DNA of 64,000 bases from an uncultured Prevotella sp. (lineage in GTDB: Bacteria > Bacteroidota > Bacteroidia > Bacteroidales > Bacteroidaceae), in NCBI GenBank assembly GCA_947167845.1, contig CAMVJQ010000002.1, positions 1 through 64,000 on the forward strand, written 5' to 3'. Under the pieces are notes generated by a model. It saw only the letters and a list, made by a program, of their open reading frames with translations. It was not told the origin of the DNA and searched no databases. The position numbers were made by a program, and so were the translations under genes. Shown here one piece after another: positions 43,118-52,897 of this stretch; within the stretch, counting starts at the first letter, position 1, and the number at the start of each line of letters is the position of its first letter.

Positions 43118-44818
43118 TTAATTCTTAATTCCATAGATAGTGGCCTTTCCGCCCTTAACCTTCAGGATGCTGTAAGGTTCGGAGGGGAACACCAGGTTGG
43201 TCATGGCCATCTTGCCGTCGGCAGCGAAAGCCTCGATACTGCTGTGGTCGATGAAGATGCGCAGTTGTTTGAGCGCTCCGTGGGTGGGGGCGATGGTCTC
43301 AATCGGGAAGGCCTCGCTGAAACTTGTCATGCCGCTCTTCTTGCGGTCCATTGAGAAAGTCTGCTTCTGAGCGTCATACCTCATCACCACCTGCTCGCCC
43401 TTGGTGTTGGCCAGCGTCAGTTCCATTGTGCCTTTCACGTCGACCACCAGTTCGCAGGCGTCGGTCAGTTTCTTCTGCTTGGCACCGCGGATGGCATTCA
43501 CCTCTTTCGAGGGCATCACGCCGCAGTAGGTCTCACCGCCGTCTGTAAACAGGTCGAGGTCGCGCGGCAGGGCATTGGCGGAGCGGAACTGCCTGGTGGG
43601 CACCGCACCGGCATACTGCCAGTTCGACATCCAGACGATAGCCACATGGCGGCCGTCGGGCGCATTGTCGAAGGTGACGGTGGCATAGTGGTCCTTGCCG
43701 TAGTCCATCCACTTCGTCACTTCGGGCTTCGACTCGCAGGTGAACTTATGGCCGTCGAACTGGCCTACGAAGTACTGGGTGGCACTGCCGCCGAAGGGAC
43801 CGCCGGGGTTGATGTTACACAGCAGCATCCATTTCTGCTGGCCTGTGCCGCGCACGGGCAGAGGCATCATGTCGGGACATTCCCACACCCCGTCGTGGTT
43901 GCCGTATTCACGGCCGAAAGCGCTCTCGTAAGTCCAGTCCTTCAGATTGGCTGACGAGTAGATATGCATCTCCTGACCGACGGCCAGCAGCATGATCCAT
44001 TTCTGTGTGCCCTCGTGCCAGAACAAGTGCGGGTCGCGGAAGTCGGGCTTGTCGCTCACGATGACGGGGTTTTTCTCATATTTCTTGAATGTGCGTCCAC
44101 CGTCGGTAGAGTAGGCCATCGACTGGGTCTGGCTCTCGGCGGCAGAGGTGTAGAAGGCGATGATGGCATCCTTGCCGTATCCGGCCGTGTTGTTCTTGTC
44201 CACCACGCACGAACCGCTGAAGATGGTGCCGATGGCATCAGCCTCGATGGCTGTCGGCAGGGGCTCCCAATGAATAAGGTCGCGCGATACGCTGTGGCCC
44301 CAGGTCATATTCTCCCACTGCGAGCCGTAGGGATTCCACTGGTAGCAGAGGTGCCACTCTCCGTCCTTGTAGAACATGCCGTTGGGGTCGTTCATCCAGC
44401 CCCATAGCGGGGTGTGATGGTAGGCCGGGCGGAACCGCTCGCGGTTGGTCGTGTCGAACGTGTCGCTGTACTTCATCTCCTTCCAGCAGGCGAAGTCCTT
44501 CACGTTGCCCGTCTGGCGGCGGTCGCCGTGGAAGATGATGTCGAGCGTCTGGCCGTCCTTCACCTCCAGCGGCACGAAATAGTCTACATTGTCTACTGCC
44601 AGGCGCACGTTCGGGCGACGTGTCGACTGGTTGTCCTTGCCGATGACGCGCACCTGTGCGTTTTCGGCCTTCTCCTCTACGGGCAGCAGCACATACTTCC
44701 TGCCCTGTTCCAGGCGGAGCATGGCGTGGTTGTCGCCAAGCACCTTGGGCTGCACCTGGGCACTGGCCGTTACGACTGTCAGCATGGCTGTCATCAGAGT
44801 CATCGTTAACTTTCTCAT
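43118..44818 (-). CDS. GH32 fructan hydrolase (fructanase/levanase type), exported
   Basis: 566 residues. Signal peptide MRKLTMTLMTAMLTVVTASA, then the five-bladed GH32 propeller with nucleophile Asp144 in WMNDPNG, transition-state Asp262 in FRDPHLF and acid/base Glu313 in WECPDM. The C-terminal beta-sandwich (from about 440) holds LRIFIDHSSIEAFAADGK, as in exo-acting fructanases. About 100 extra residues precede the propeller. It likely releases fructose in the periplasm for the permease and kinase. Inulin versus levan preference cannot be judged. Confidence 0.95.
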   Translation of the reverse strand: MRKLTMTLMTAMLTVVTASAQVQPKVLGDNHAMLRLEQGRKYVLLPVEEKAENAQVRVIGKDNQSTRRPNVRLAVDNVDYFVPLEVKDGQTLDIIFHGDRRQTGNVKDFACWKEMKYSDTFDTTNRERFRPAYHHTPLWGWMNDPNGMFYKDGEWHLCYQWNPYGSQWENMTWGHSVSRDLIHWEPLPTAIEADAIGTIFSGSCVVDKNNTAGYGKDAIIAFYTSAAESQTQSMAYSTDGGRTFKKYEKNPVIVSDKPDFRDPHLFWHEGTQKWIMLLAVGQEMHIYSSANLKDWTYESAFGREYGNHDGVWECPDMMPLPVRGTGQQKWMLLCNINPGGPFGGSATQYFVGQFDGHKFTCESKPEVTKWMDYGKDHYATVTFDNAPDGRHVAIVWMSNWQYAGAVPTRQFRSANALPRDLDLFTDGGETYCGVMPSKEVNAIRGAKQKKLTDACELVVDVKGTMELTLANTKGEQVVMRYDAQKQTFSMDRKKSGMTSFSEAFPIETIAPTHGALKQLRIFIDHSSIEAFAADGKMAMTNLVFPSEPYSILKVKGGKATIYGIKN

Positions 44819-44858
44819 TTCAGTTTCTGGTTTTTATTATTCAACAAGTTTTATGCTG

Positions 44859-44954
44859 CAAAGATACAAGAAAAAACGCTATATTTATTATAAAATATGT
44901 TTCAAATACTGATAAAAATCGTTCATTGCAACATTTTTAGTTACAATGAACGAT
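44859..44954 (-). promoter_or_regulatory. promoter and palindromic operator of the GH32-permease-kinase operon
   Basis: TATCTTTG at 44859-44866 on the minus strand. Upstream is a perfect 11-bp inverted repeat, ATCGTTCATTG at 44918-44928 and CAATGAACGAT at 44944-44954. The half-site ATCGTTCAT recurs upstream of the SusC gene at 51626-51634, so it is a candidate site for the locus regulator. Confidence 0.65.
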
Positions 44955-44980
44955 AAATATCAGGTGCTGCTGAAGCCCTT

Positions 44981-46531
44981 TTAGATTGACATCAGGTATT
45001 CAATGCAGTTCTTCGCCAGTTTCAGCACGTTTTCCTGACATGAGTTGTTCTTGGGGGTGGCGCTCTTGTCGGGCGTGCCGTCCTCGTTCTTCATCGAGAA
45101 CTCGCAGCCGCCGTTGCCGATGCAGACCACGGTGCCCGCACCCTTCTGGAATCCCTCAGGTGCCAGTGGGGCACCCTTGGCCTCCCACACGTTCAACTGA
45201 GATACCCATGCAGCCTGCGAATCCCACGTGCCGAGTGGATAGATGCCGTACTGCTCGGTGATCGTGTTGTAGCACTCCTCCGAGGTATTCTCAATACCGG
45301 TCAGTTGAGTGGGGATGTCGAAGAAGAGGCAGTTATGGTCTTCTGTCCAGCCCGGGCCTTTGAAGGCGATGGCGGCGAAGCACTGATCGTTGAGCTTCTC
45401 TGTCTGGATGCCGGCATAGATGGGATGCGACGAGAAGTCCTTCGAGAAGGAGCCTGTGTTAAGGCATACGCCCATCTTCCACGTGTCGGGATTCCAGCCG
45501 CCCTGGCCGGCACCGAAGGCGTTGCTCACGCCGCGCAGCAGCGATGTAGGCAGACGGTTGATAGTACCGATATAAGGCACAGCATGTTGCCAAAGGAGCA
45601 GGTTGCCGCCGTTCTTGACGTACTGTTCGATGCAGGGAGCGGCGTTGCGGGCAGCGTCGGAGAAGTTCCAGATGTCGTCATTGTTGCCGGTCTCCAGATC
45701 GCGCAGCCAGAAGAGCATGCGGTAGTCGGCGATGTCCTCCACGGTGCTGATGTTGCCGAAGTAGACGTACTCACCCTTCGGATAGTTCTCGTGGAACCAC
45801 AGCCATGCACTGGCCTCATCGTCGTCGCCACTGGCGAGGAGTTCCTCAGGTGTGGCATACTCAGAGAGGAATCCTGGCAGCTTACCACCGATCTTGGCCG
45901 ATGCCTGGATAGGCAGTGCGCGGCCCTCGTCGTTCTGTGCAATGAGGGTGGCTTCCCAGCTTTCCTTCATCACCACGCCCTTCAGGGTGTAGGAGGTACC
46001 GGTGACGGTGGTGTTGACCTCCTTCGAACCGTCGTTGTTGACCAGTTTCAGTATGTACGAGGTAGCGTCGGGGCTGGCAGTCCAGGTGACCTCCAGGTCG
46101 TGCTCGTCGTCGTTGATGTCCACCTGTGTCATCTTTAGTTCGGCAGGAGCCGTGGCACCTCGGCGGGTGTAGTTGGTCATAACGCCGTTGGAGAGGGCAT
46201 CGCCGCTGGCATACTTGAAGAGGAACTCATAGAGCTGGTTGGTCTCCAGGTTCTTCAGTGTGAACGAGTTGCCATTGGTGGGCGTGAGGGCCTGCATCTG
46301 AGTGCCGTTCTTATAGACGGCCACGTTCATCACGGCTCCCTGCGTACCCTGCGGCCAGGTGAGGGTGTAGTCGTAACCATTGTCGCCGGTGAGCGCGCCG
46401 GTAATCTGTGATGCGTCGGGCGTAGGAAGTTGCATCTGACCAGAGCCTGGCAGATCTCTGTCCTGGCAAGACGTCAGCGCTACACTGAGTGTCAAGCCTG
46501 CGAAAAGGCTTTTGAATATCTTGGTAATCAT
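44981..46531 (-). CDS. DUF4960 lipoprotein of the fructan locus (first set)
   Basis: 516 residues, lipid-anchored (MITKIFKSLFAGLTLSVALTSC). Two fibronectin-III-like parts in the first half (TAPAELKMTQVDINDDEHDL for one) are followed by the DUF4960 domain (GEYVYFGNISTVEDIADYRM onward, ending QENVLKLAKNCIEYLMSI). In fructan loci this takes the SusE position behind SusD and is expected on the cell surface, probably binding the glycan. 50 bp after susD. A paralog is at 54509-55951. Confidence 0.85.
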   Translation of the reverse strand: MITKIFKSLFAGLTLSVALTSCQDRDLPGSGQMQLPTPDASQITGALTGDNGYDYTLTWPQGTQGAVMNVAVYKNGTQMQALTPTNGNSFTLKNLETNQLYEFLFKYASGDALSNGVMTNYTRRGATAPAELKMTQVDINDDEHDLEVTWTASPDATSYILKLVNNDGSKEVNTTVTGTSYTLKGVVMKESWEATLIAQNDEGRALPIQASAKIGGKLPGFLSEYATPEELLASGDDDEASAWLWFHENYPKGEYVYFGNISTVEDIADYRMLFWLRDLETGNNDDIWNFSDAARNAAPCIEQYVKNGGNLLLWQHAVPYIGTINRLPTSLLRGVSNAFGAGQGGWNPDTWKMGVCLNTGSFSKDFSSHPIYAGIQTEKLNDQCFAAIAFKGPGWTEDHNCLFFDIPTQLTGIENTSEECYNTITEQYGIYPLGTWDSQAAWVSQLNVWEAKGAPLAPEGFQKGAGTVVCIGNGGCEFSMKNEDGTPDKSATPKNNSCQENVLKLAKNCIEYLMSI

Positions 46532-46581
46532 AATCTCTTCAATTTTTCAATTCTACAATTTTTCAATTCTTCAATTCTCAA

Positions 46582-48306
46582 TCAGTATCCCTTGTTCTGG
46601 TGATAGAGTCCCTGCACGTAGTTCATCTGGTTGGAGGCGATGGGGAAGTACTCGTTCTTGCCGGCGGTGAAGAAGGCGTCCTTATAGTAGAGACCATAGG
46701 TCTGGCCGTCGTACTCGTCGGTCTTCTCGCTCTCAAAGTACTTGTTGAGCGTCGTGCTCAGCATGCCCCAGCGGCGCAGGTCGAAGAAGCGGTGTCCCTC
46801 CATGGCCAGTTCCAGGCGGCGCTCCCAGCGGAGGGCCTTACGGGCGTCGTCCTTGGATGCGAAGTTACCGTAGAGGCTGATGTCGCACTGATCCTTGGCA
46901 TACTTGATGAGCGATGTGGCGCTGATGTCGCGCTTGGCACGCTCGCGGATGGTGTTGATGATCTGCAGGGCCTCGCCGTTGTAGTCGCCGCTCTCGATGA
47001 GGGCCTCGGCACGCATCAGCATCACGTCGGTATAGCGCAGCACGTAGTCGTTCTGGCCGAAGGCCTGCCAGGGGTTGTCGTAGTCCTCGCCCTTCGAGCG
47101 CTGCGGTATTTCCTTCATCGAGCAGTAGTAGCCGTAGGTGTTCGGTGTGCGGCTGTTGGCCTTGCTCAGCGTGTACTGTGACTCATACTTATAAGGATAG
47201 GTAGGCATACCGACGGTGTGGAACAGGCGCGGGTCGTACTTGTACTTAGAGTCGGCACCGTTGACGACGATGGCGTTGTGGTCCTCGTCGAAGTCATCCA
47301 TGGGCAGACCGTTGCGGGTCTTGAAGGCATTCACCAGGTTCTGTGAGGGCTTGTGGAAGTCCCATCCGCACGACCAGATGCCCCACACGCCGTTGAGCAT
47401 GTTCGACCAGTTGGCGCGTCCGAACTGTGTGCCGTCGTCAGCCTTGTTGGAGTGCTGCACGGCAAAGATGCTCTCCACCGAGTTGGCATAGTCCTGCAGG
47501 AAGATGTGTCCGTAGGTGTCCAGATAGTTGTATGGTGAGTTCTTCACCACATTGGTGTACTCCAGCACCTTCTGTATCTTGGCCTGATCCACGTGGCTGT
47601 AGCCAGTCGTGGCCTCGTAGCCGTCGCCGTAGGCCCAGTTCAGGTAGCACTTGGCCAGATAGGCGGCTGCTGCCACTTTGTGGGCGCGGCCTGTCGTGCC
47701 GGGGGCTGCCTCGGCCAGGTTCTCGTAGGCATACTGGAAGTCGTCGATGATCTGCTGCATGATTTCGTCGTGCGTACTCTGCCTGGTGGCTTCGATGGTG
47801 GCGTTGCTCATGCCCTCAGTGATGAAGGGCACCTCATACCACATCTGCTGCAGTTTGTAGTAGAAATGGCCGCGCAGGAAACGGGTCTCGGCTCTCAACT
47901 GTTTGATTTGTGGTGTCTCCTCGGCATCCACCATCGACTCCATGGCGCGGTTGCAGCGGGAGATGGCGCTGTAGAGTTGGTACCACAGTTCGTCGAACTC
48001 ACCGCGGTCGGGCTGCAGGGTGGAGAAGATCTCCATGGGGTGATAGCCCGTATCGTTCTCACCCGAGCCACCCTTCAGGCAGTCGTCGGCACTCATGTCG
48101 CCGTAGGGCCAGAGGTTGAAGGGGTAGGAGTACCAGTCGTCGCCCAGTTTGGCGTATGCAGCGGTGACGAGTTTGTCAGCGCTTGAGAATGCTGTCTCCG
48201 GGTCCAGCGCACCCTGAGGCTTCACGTCGTCGATGCTACAGGAAATGAAGAATGAAGAATGAAGAATGAAGAATGCTGCGCCGAACACCTTCGTCATCAT
48301 CGTCAT
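46582..48306 (-). CDS. SusD/RagB-type surface glycan-binding lipoprotein (first set)
   Basis: Partner lid of the SusC transporter. The lipoprotein signal peptide ends FFISC, its hydrophobic core being encoded by the heptamer repeat at 48244-48275. Typical SusD segments follow: LRAETRFLRGHFYYKLQQMW, VLRYTDVMLMRAEALIESG and RWERRLELAMEGHRFFDLRRWG. The frame also allows a start at 48342; ATG 48306 has a GGGAAAAGAAG before it and gives a shorter n-region. It lies between SusC and DUF4960 genes. Confidence 0.93.
   Translation of the reverse strand: MTMMTKVFGAAFFILHSSFFISCSIDDVKPQGALDPETAFSSADKLVTAAYAKLGDDWYSYPFNLWPYGDMSADDCLKGGSGENDTGYHPMEIFSTLQPDRGEFDELWYQLYSAISRCNRAMESMVDAEETPQIKQLRAETRFLRGHFYYKLQQMWYEVPFITEGMSNATIEATRQSTHDEIMQQIIDDFQYAYENLAEAAPGTTGRAHKVAAAAYLAKCYLNWAYGDGYEATTGYSHVDQAKIQKVLEYTNVVKNSPYNYLDTYGHIFLQDYANSVESIFAVQHSNKADDGTQFGRANWSNMLNGVWGIWSCGWDFHKPSQNLVNAFKTRNGLPMDDFDEDHNAIVVNGADSKYKYDPRLFHTVGMPTYPYKYESQYTLSKANSRTPNTYGYYCSMKEIPQRSKGEDYDNPWQAFGQNDYVLRYTDVMLMRAEALIESGDYNGEALQIINTIRERAKRDISATSLIKYAKDQCDISLYGNFASKDDARKALRWERRLELAMEGHRFFDLRRWGMLSTTLNKYFESEKTDEYDGQTYGLYYKDAFFTAGKNEYFPIASNQMNYVQGLYHQNKGY
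48244..48275. repeat. heptanucleotide repeat in a signal peptide
   Basis: About 4.5 copies of AATGAAG. On the coding strand they give FFILHSSFFIS. Because 7 is not a multiple of 3, a gain or loss of one copy would shift the SusD frame. Confidence 0.85.
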
Positions 48307-48429
48307 GCTTCTTTTCCCAGTTTTATTAAATATCTGTTTCATAATTCTATCTGTTTTTTAATGTTATATATTGAAGAGCAGTTTATCGAAGAGCGGTCGC
48401 AAATTCTTCACCCTTCACTCTTCATTTAT

Positions 48430-51400
48430 TTAGAATCCCACCTGAATACCAAATGTGAAGGAAGCCGTGTGAGGATAATTCCAGGCCGTGCTTTCGGGGT
48501 CAGAGCAGGTCAGGGATTTCGACTTGATGGTCAGCAGGTTGTCGCCTGAGAGGTAGATGCGTGCGCTCGACAGAAGTATCTTCTTGGCAACTGCTGCGGG
48601 CAGTGTGTAGCCCAACTGCAGGGTGCGCAGTTTCACGTAGGAGCCATTCTCGACATAGTAGGTAGACTCGCGGCCCTCGTCGGCACCGTTAGAGGTGGTC
48701 AGTGCAGGGATGTCTGAAGCGGTGTTGCCTTGCGTCCAGGCGTTGATCAGGCGCTCGCCCTTGTTGCTTCCGGCATCGGTGATGCTCCAGAAGTCGGTCT
48801 GGTATTTCTGGTCGTTCCATACGTCGACACCGGCCACGCCCTGCCAGAACATGGTGAAGTCGAAGTCCTTGTAGCCCAGGTTCACGTTCAGACCGTAGGA
48901 GAAATTGGGCACGGGGTTGTAGATCCACGTACGGTCAGCCTCGTTGATGCGGCCGTCGCCGTTGAGGTCGGCATACTTCAGGCCGCCCACGCGGGCACCG
49001 GCCTGACCGGCAGCCAGCACTTCCTCGCGGCTCTGGTAGAGGCCCTCCACGACGTAGCCGATGCGTGAGCCGTATGCCTTCTTGTCCTGAGCCAGGTTGT
49101 GATAGTCGTTGTGTACGTAGGAGTTCTTCGAGTTCTCTGGCAGATAGGTCACCTTCGAGCGGTAGAAGTCCAGATTGCCGGCGATGTCGTACGACAGGCC
49201 GTAGGCTGTCTTATGGCGGTAGCCGAGATTGAGTTCCATACCCCAGTTCTTCAGCGTCGGGCCGTTGATCCAGGTCTGGCCGCCGAAGCCGATGGCTCCG
49301 AGGAAGGCGGGCTGCACGAGCATGTCCTTCGTTGTCTTGAAGAAGACGTCGTAACTGCCGTAGAGTTCGCCGCCGAAGAGCGAGAAGTCGGTACCGAAGT
49401 TCCACTGCGAGGATGACTCCCACTTCAGGTCCTCATTCTCCGACTGCAGTTTGTAGTAGCCTGAGGGCAGTGTGCCCGAACCCTGCAGGTTGAGGTCGTA
49501 GGCCGTGGAGTTTTCGCGGTCCGAACCGTAGTTGGCCACGAAGAGCCCGTAGCGGGCGGTGTTGGAGTTCATGCCCTGGTTACCGGTCACACCGTAACTG
49601 GCCCGGATCTTCCAGTCGCGCAGCCAGTCGGCGTCGATGTGCTTCGACAGGCGGTAGCCGAGAGATACGGAGGGGAACGTACCGTACTGGTGGTTCTTAC
49701 CGAAGCGGCTCGAGCCGTCGTGACGCAGTGTGAACGAGGCCAGCAATTGGTCGTTCCAGTTGTAGTCGAGTTTGCCGAAGTACGACATCAGTTTGTATGC
49801 GTCGCCGGCACCCGTGGCGGTCTGGATGCCTGTACCGGCGTTGGGCCACATGTAGTCGACGGTCTCCAGCGGGTAGTTCGTGCGGCGGGCTGAGAAGTCG
49901 ATGCCGTTGTCCTGATGGGTCTCCAGACCGAGCAGGATAGTCAGGTTGTGGTCCTTAACGATGTCGAAGTTATACTGCAGGGTGTTCGACCATGTCCACT
50001 TGGTGCTGTGGTTCTGTGACATGGTGCTGGCGTTGGTGCTGTTCTTCACCACGTCGGAGTCCCAGGTGTGCTGCATCGAGCGGATGTAGCCGTTGGTATA
50101 GTCGATACCGAAGTTGGAGCGGAAGAGCATGCCCTTGACGGGAGTGATGTCAACGTAGGCGTTGGCGAAGATGCGCCACTTCTTCAGACGGTTGTCCTTG
50201 TTGTGATACAGTTCGCGCAGGGGGTTCTGACGGTCGCTCATGCCGCCCACGGGGCCTGAGAAGGTCACGCCGTCGATTTCATAGACGGGCAGCGTTGGAG
50301 CGATCTTCAGCGCGTTCTCCAGAGGCGCGGCGTCCACATTGCTGGAATATGAGAAGGTGGCGTTCTCGCCCACGGTGATGATCTTGTTGAGTTTATAACT
50401 GCTGTTGAAGCGTGCCGAGAAGTTCTCGAAGTCGGTATGCTTCAGCACGCCCAGCGCCTTCTTGTAGCCGACGGAGAAGAGGGTCGAGCCCCTCTCGTGA
50501 GCCTTCGACAGTGCGAGGTCGTAGTTCTGCGTGATGCCGGTGCGCCCTATTTCGCTCACCCAGTCGGTGTCGCTGTAGGGCATCGTCTGCCTGGCGTTCA
50601 TGAAGCCGTCGTAGAAGCCGCCCACGGTGTAGTTGTCCATAGCGCCGGTCGCGGGGTTGTAGACGGAGATGGGCGTGCCCCCGGCCACATTGAGGGCCAG
50701 GCCGTAGTTCTGAGCGTAGTCGGCAGGGTTCTTGCCGTCGTTGAGGGCAGCCTGCACCAGAGCGGTGGCATACTGCTGGCTGTTGAGCAGTTTCATCTTC
50801 TGCGACATCCAGGCCACGGATACCGAGGCGTTGAAGTCGATGTTGACCTTGTCGCCCTTCTTGCCCTTCTTGGTGGTGATGATGATCACACCGTTGGCAG
50901 CACGGCTACCGTAGATAGAGGCCGAGGCGGCATCTTTCAGCACCTGCATCGACTCGATGTCGGAGGCGTTCAGAGAGTTGAGCGAGCCGCTGTAGGGTAT
51001 ACCGTCGACGATGTAGAGCGGAGCGGTGCTCGAGCCGCCCATTGAGCCGATACCACGAATCTGCACGTTGGCCTCGCCTGAAGGAGAGCCGTTGGTCGTG
51101 ATGGTCATACCGGGCACTTTACCCTGCAGTGAGGCCATCGGGTCGGTGTTGCTGGCCTTGAAGTCCTTGGTCTCCACCACGCCCACCGAGCCGGTCAGGT
51201 CGGCCTTGCGCTGCACCTGGTAGCCGGTCACCACCACTTCGCTCAGCGTCTGGGCGTCGTCCTGCATCTTTACCTGCATGCCATTGGCTGCTGGCAGTTC
51301 CAGTGTCTTGTAGCCGATGTAGGTGAAGACGAGCGTGGCTCCCTCCTTCACCTTGATCTTGAAGTTACCGTCGAAGTCGGTCACGGCGCCGTTCGAGGTG

Positions 51401-51540
51401 CCTTTCTCCATCACCGTTGCCCCGATGACGGCTTCGCCTGTGGCATCCACAACGGTGCCACTGATCTCCGTCTGCGCGTACATTATAGTACTCATCAGCA
51501 GAGCGGCGAAACTCAGAATCAGTCTTCTTGCTTGTTTCAT
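48430..51540 (-). CDS. SusC/RagA TonB-dependent transporter (first set)
   Basis: 1036 residues. Signal peptide to YAQ, then a carboxypeptidase-regulatory-like domain (EISGTVVDATGEAVIGATVM), TonB-box/plug with the SusC hallmark GIGSMGGSSTAPLYIVDGIPY and AASASIYGSRAANGVIIITT, and a 22-strand barrel ending SFTFGIQVGF. It imports oligosaccharides with SusD. Close paralog of 57757-60864. The promoter TACCTTTG is at 51588-51595, preceded by an operator-like inverted repeat. Confidence 0.95.
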   Translation of the reverse strand: MKQARRLILSFAALLMSTIMYAQTEISGTVVDATGEAVIGATVMEKGTSNGAVTDFDGNFKIKVKEGATLVFTYIGYKTLELPAANGMQVKMQDDAQTLSEVVVTGYQVQRKADLTGSVGVVETKDFKASNTDPMASLQGKVPGMTITTNGSPSGEANVQIRGIGSMGGSSTAPLYIVDGIPYSGSLNSLNASDIESMQVLKDAASASIYGSRAANGVIIITTKKGKKGDKVNIDFNASVSVAWMSQKMKLLNSQQYATALVQAALNDGKNPADYAQNYGLALNVAGGTPISVYNPATGAMDNYTVGGFYDGFMNARQTMPYSDTDWVSEIGRTGITQNYDLALSKAHERGSTLFSVGYKKALGVLKHTDFENFSARFNSSYKLNKIITVGENATFSYSSNVDAAPLENALKIAPTLPVYEIDGVTFSGPVGGMSDRQNPLRELYHNKDNRLKKWRIFANAYVDITPVKGMLFRSNFGIDYTNGYIRSMQHTWDSDVVKNSTNASTMSQNHSTKWTWSNTLQYNFDIVKDHNLTILLGLETHQDNGIDFSARRTNYPLETVDYMWPNAGTGIQTATGAGDAYKLMSYFGKLDYNWNDQLLASFTLRHDGSSRFGKNHQYGTFPSVSLGYRLSKHIDADWLRDWKIRASYGVTGNQGMNSNTARYGLFVANYGSDRENSTAYDLNLQGSGTLPSGYYKLQSENEDLKWESSSQWNFGTDFSLFGGELYGSYDVFFKTTKDMLVQPAFLGAIGFGGQTWINGPTLKNWGMELNLGYRHKTAYGLSYDIAGNLDFYRSKVTYLPENSKNSYVHNDYHNLAQDKKAYGSRIGYVVEGLYQSREEVLAAGQAGARVGGLKYADLNGDGRINEADRTWIYNPVPNFSYGLNVNLGYKDFDFTMFWQGVAGVDVWNDQKYQTDFWSITDAGSNKGERLINAWTQGNTASDIPALTTSNGADEGRESTYYVENGSYVKLRTLQLGYTLPAAVAKKILLSSARIYLSGDNLLTIKSKSLTCSDPESTAWNYPHTASFTFGIQVGF

Positions 51541-51587
51541 TTGCTTTGAATTAATTGGTTAGTAAACTTTGATATATGAATTTGTCG

Positions 51588-51684
51588 CAAAGGTAGGCAA
51601 GAATTGATTCATGAGCGTAAAAAAATCGTTCATCGTCCTAAAAAATTGTTGCAATGTAACATTTTTGCGAGCAAATGAATGATT
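51588..51684 (-). promoter_or_regulatory. promoter and operator-like repeat of the first SusC operon
   Basis: TACCTTTG at 51588-51595 on the minus strand. AATCGTTCAT at 51625-51634 and ATGAATGATT at 51675-51684 are inverted with one mismatch, and GTAACATTTTTG lies between. The same words occur before the GH32 operon at 44918-44954. Confidence 0.55.
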
Positions 51685-51819
51685 TTTGATAGAGAGGCGG
51701 ACAGGTCGGTTCTTGCCAGGGGCAAGCGTCCCTTCGGGCCGGGCGAGGGGGAGGTCATTACTGGCATCGGCATGTCAGCGATATGGCTTCTGAAAACAAG
51801 AGCCTCCTTTCTGAAACAA

Positions 51820-52150
51820 CTCCCCGCCCCTAAAAGGGAGGGGTCAGTGACTCCCTATGACTCCCCGCCCCTGAGGGGAGGTGGCAGTGACTCCCTATGA
51901 CTCCCCGCCCCTAAAAGGGAGGGGTCAGTGACTCCCTATGACTCCCCGCCCCTAAAGGGGAGGGGTAGGGGTGGGGTGAATCAATAAGGTTAGACCGATT
52001 TTCAGAAATAGGTTGCGACCGTTTTTTTCTCCTCCACCCCTGTCCCCTCCTCCCAGGAGGAGGGGAGTCCATACGTGCGCACATGTTTCCAGAAGACAGG
52101 CTCCTGCTGACTCCCCGCCCCTAAAGGGGAGGGGTAGGGGTGGGGTGAAT
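51820..52150. repeat. GC-rich REP-like tandem array
   Basis: Four units of 40-41 bp, each starting CTCCCCGCCCCT and ending CAGTGACTCCCTATGA, begin at 51820, 51861, 51901 and 51942. The last runs into GGGGTAGGGGTGGGGTGAATC. A solitary unit with the same end is at 52110-52150 and an inverted relative at 52035-52070. No gene lies in 51541-52897. Confidence 0.85.
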
Positions 52151-52195
52151 CAAAAACTGTCCTTTCTTCTTGCGAATTTCTCCAAAAATGGCCAA

Positions 52196-52585
52196 AAACA
52201 TACACCTTTTTATATATATCGCTGAATATTAGAAAGATAGAGGGTGTATGTTTGCTAATTTTAGAATGGCAAACCTACACCAGTGCCCCTTTTTCCGTCG
52301 AAACTTGACGTCTGTGTCATCAGTCAGGATTTTGTTTCGTAGTTATTTTCACATTGGAAACATTTTGTTTCCGCTGTAGAAACAAAGTGTTTCATCTCAG
52401 GAAACAAAATGTTTCAAGTCTTTTTGCTATCGTGAAACAGGCTTATACACAGATAGATAGCACTAATTTTATCTTATTTTTACTCTTAATTTGGCTTTTG
52501 GTGTAGGTTTTATATAGGAAATATGGTAAACCTACACCACTTAAACCTCTATACCTCAGTATGTTAGATGTAAAGGTGTATGTTT
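52196..52585. repeat. 390-bp mirror-symmetric noncoding element
   Basis: Six copies of an 11-bp word, AAACMTACACC or its complement GGTGTAKGTTT, start at 52196, 52243, 52271, 52500, 52528 and 52575. Orientation alternates and the spacing is 47, 28, 229, 28, 47, a mirror image about 52390. Three palindromes lie in the middle. No coding frame is present. Confidence 0.85.
52357..52415. repeat. three GAAACA-N3-TGTTTC palindromes at 22-bp spacing
   Basis: Perfect 15-bp palindromes at 52357-52371, 52379-52393 and 52401-52415, centres exactly 22 bp apart. Half-sites TGTTTC (52333) and GAAACA (52434) lie symmetrically outside. A cooperative protein-binding array is suggested. Confidence 0.85.
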
Positions 52586-52897
52586 TACCTATTTTTCACA
52601 TATTTTCATTTGAATTTTTTATGTAGTATCACAAATTCCACAATCTTGGCAGCCAAACATAGGGTGCAACATATATATGACGGGGTAGAGATAGGCATAA
52701 TTGCGGATTTTAGGATTACTTAAGTGCAATCGTTTGCGACAGATTTAACACTGCGGATGGTGGCTGTTTAAAGAAAAGTATGGACCCGGCGCATGCCACG
52801 GAGCCCGCACGTGCCCCACGTTATTAATACATAGGACAGAAATCGCCCAAGACCTCAATGCAAGTCTTGGGCGATTTCAGCCATCAGTCATCAGCCA

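Noticed and set aside
52357-52415. CRISPR array
   Set aside because: Units are 15-bp palindromes with 7-bp gaps; there are only three, without spacer-length unique sequence or cas genes.
52443-52451. DnaA box TTATACACA suggesting oriC
   Set aside because: Only one box is found and no dnaA, or other origin-linked gene is near.
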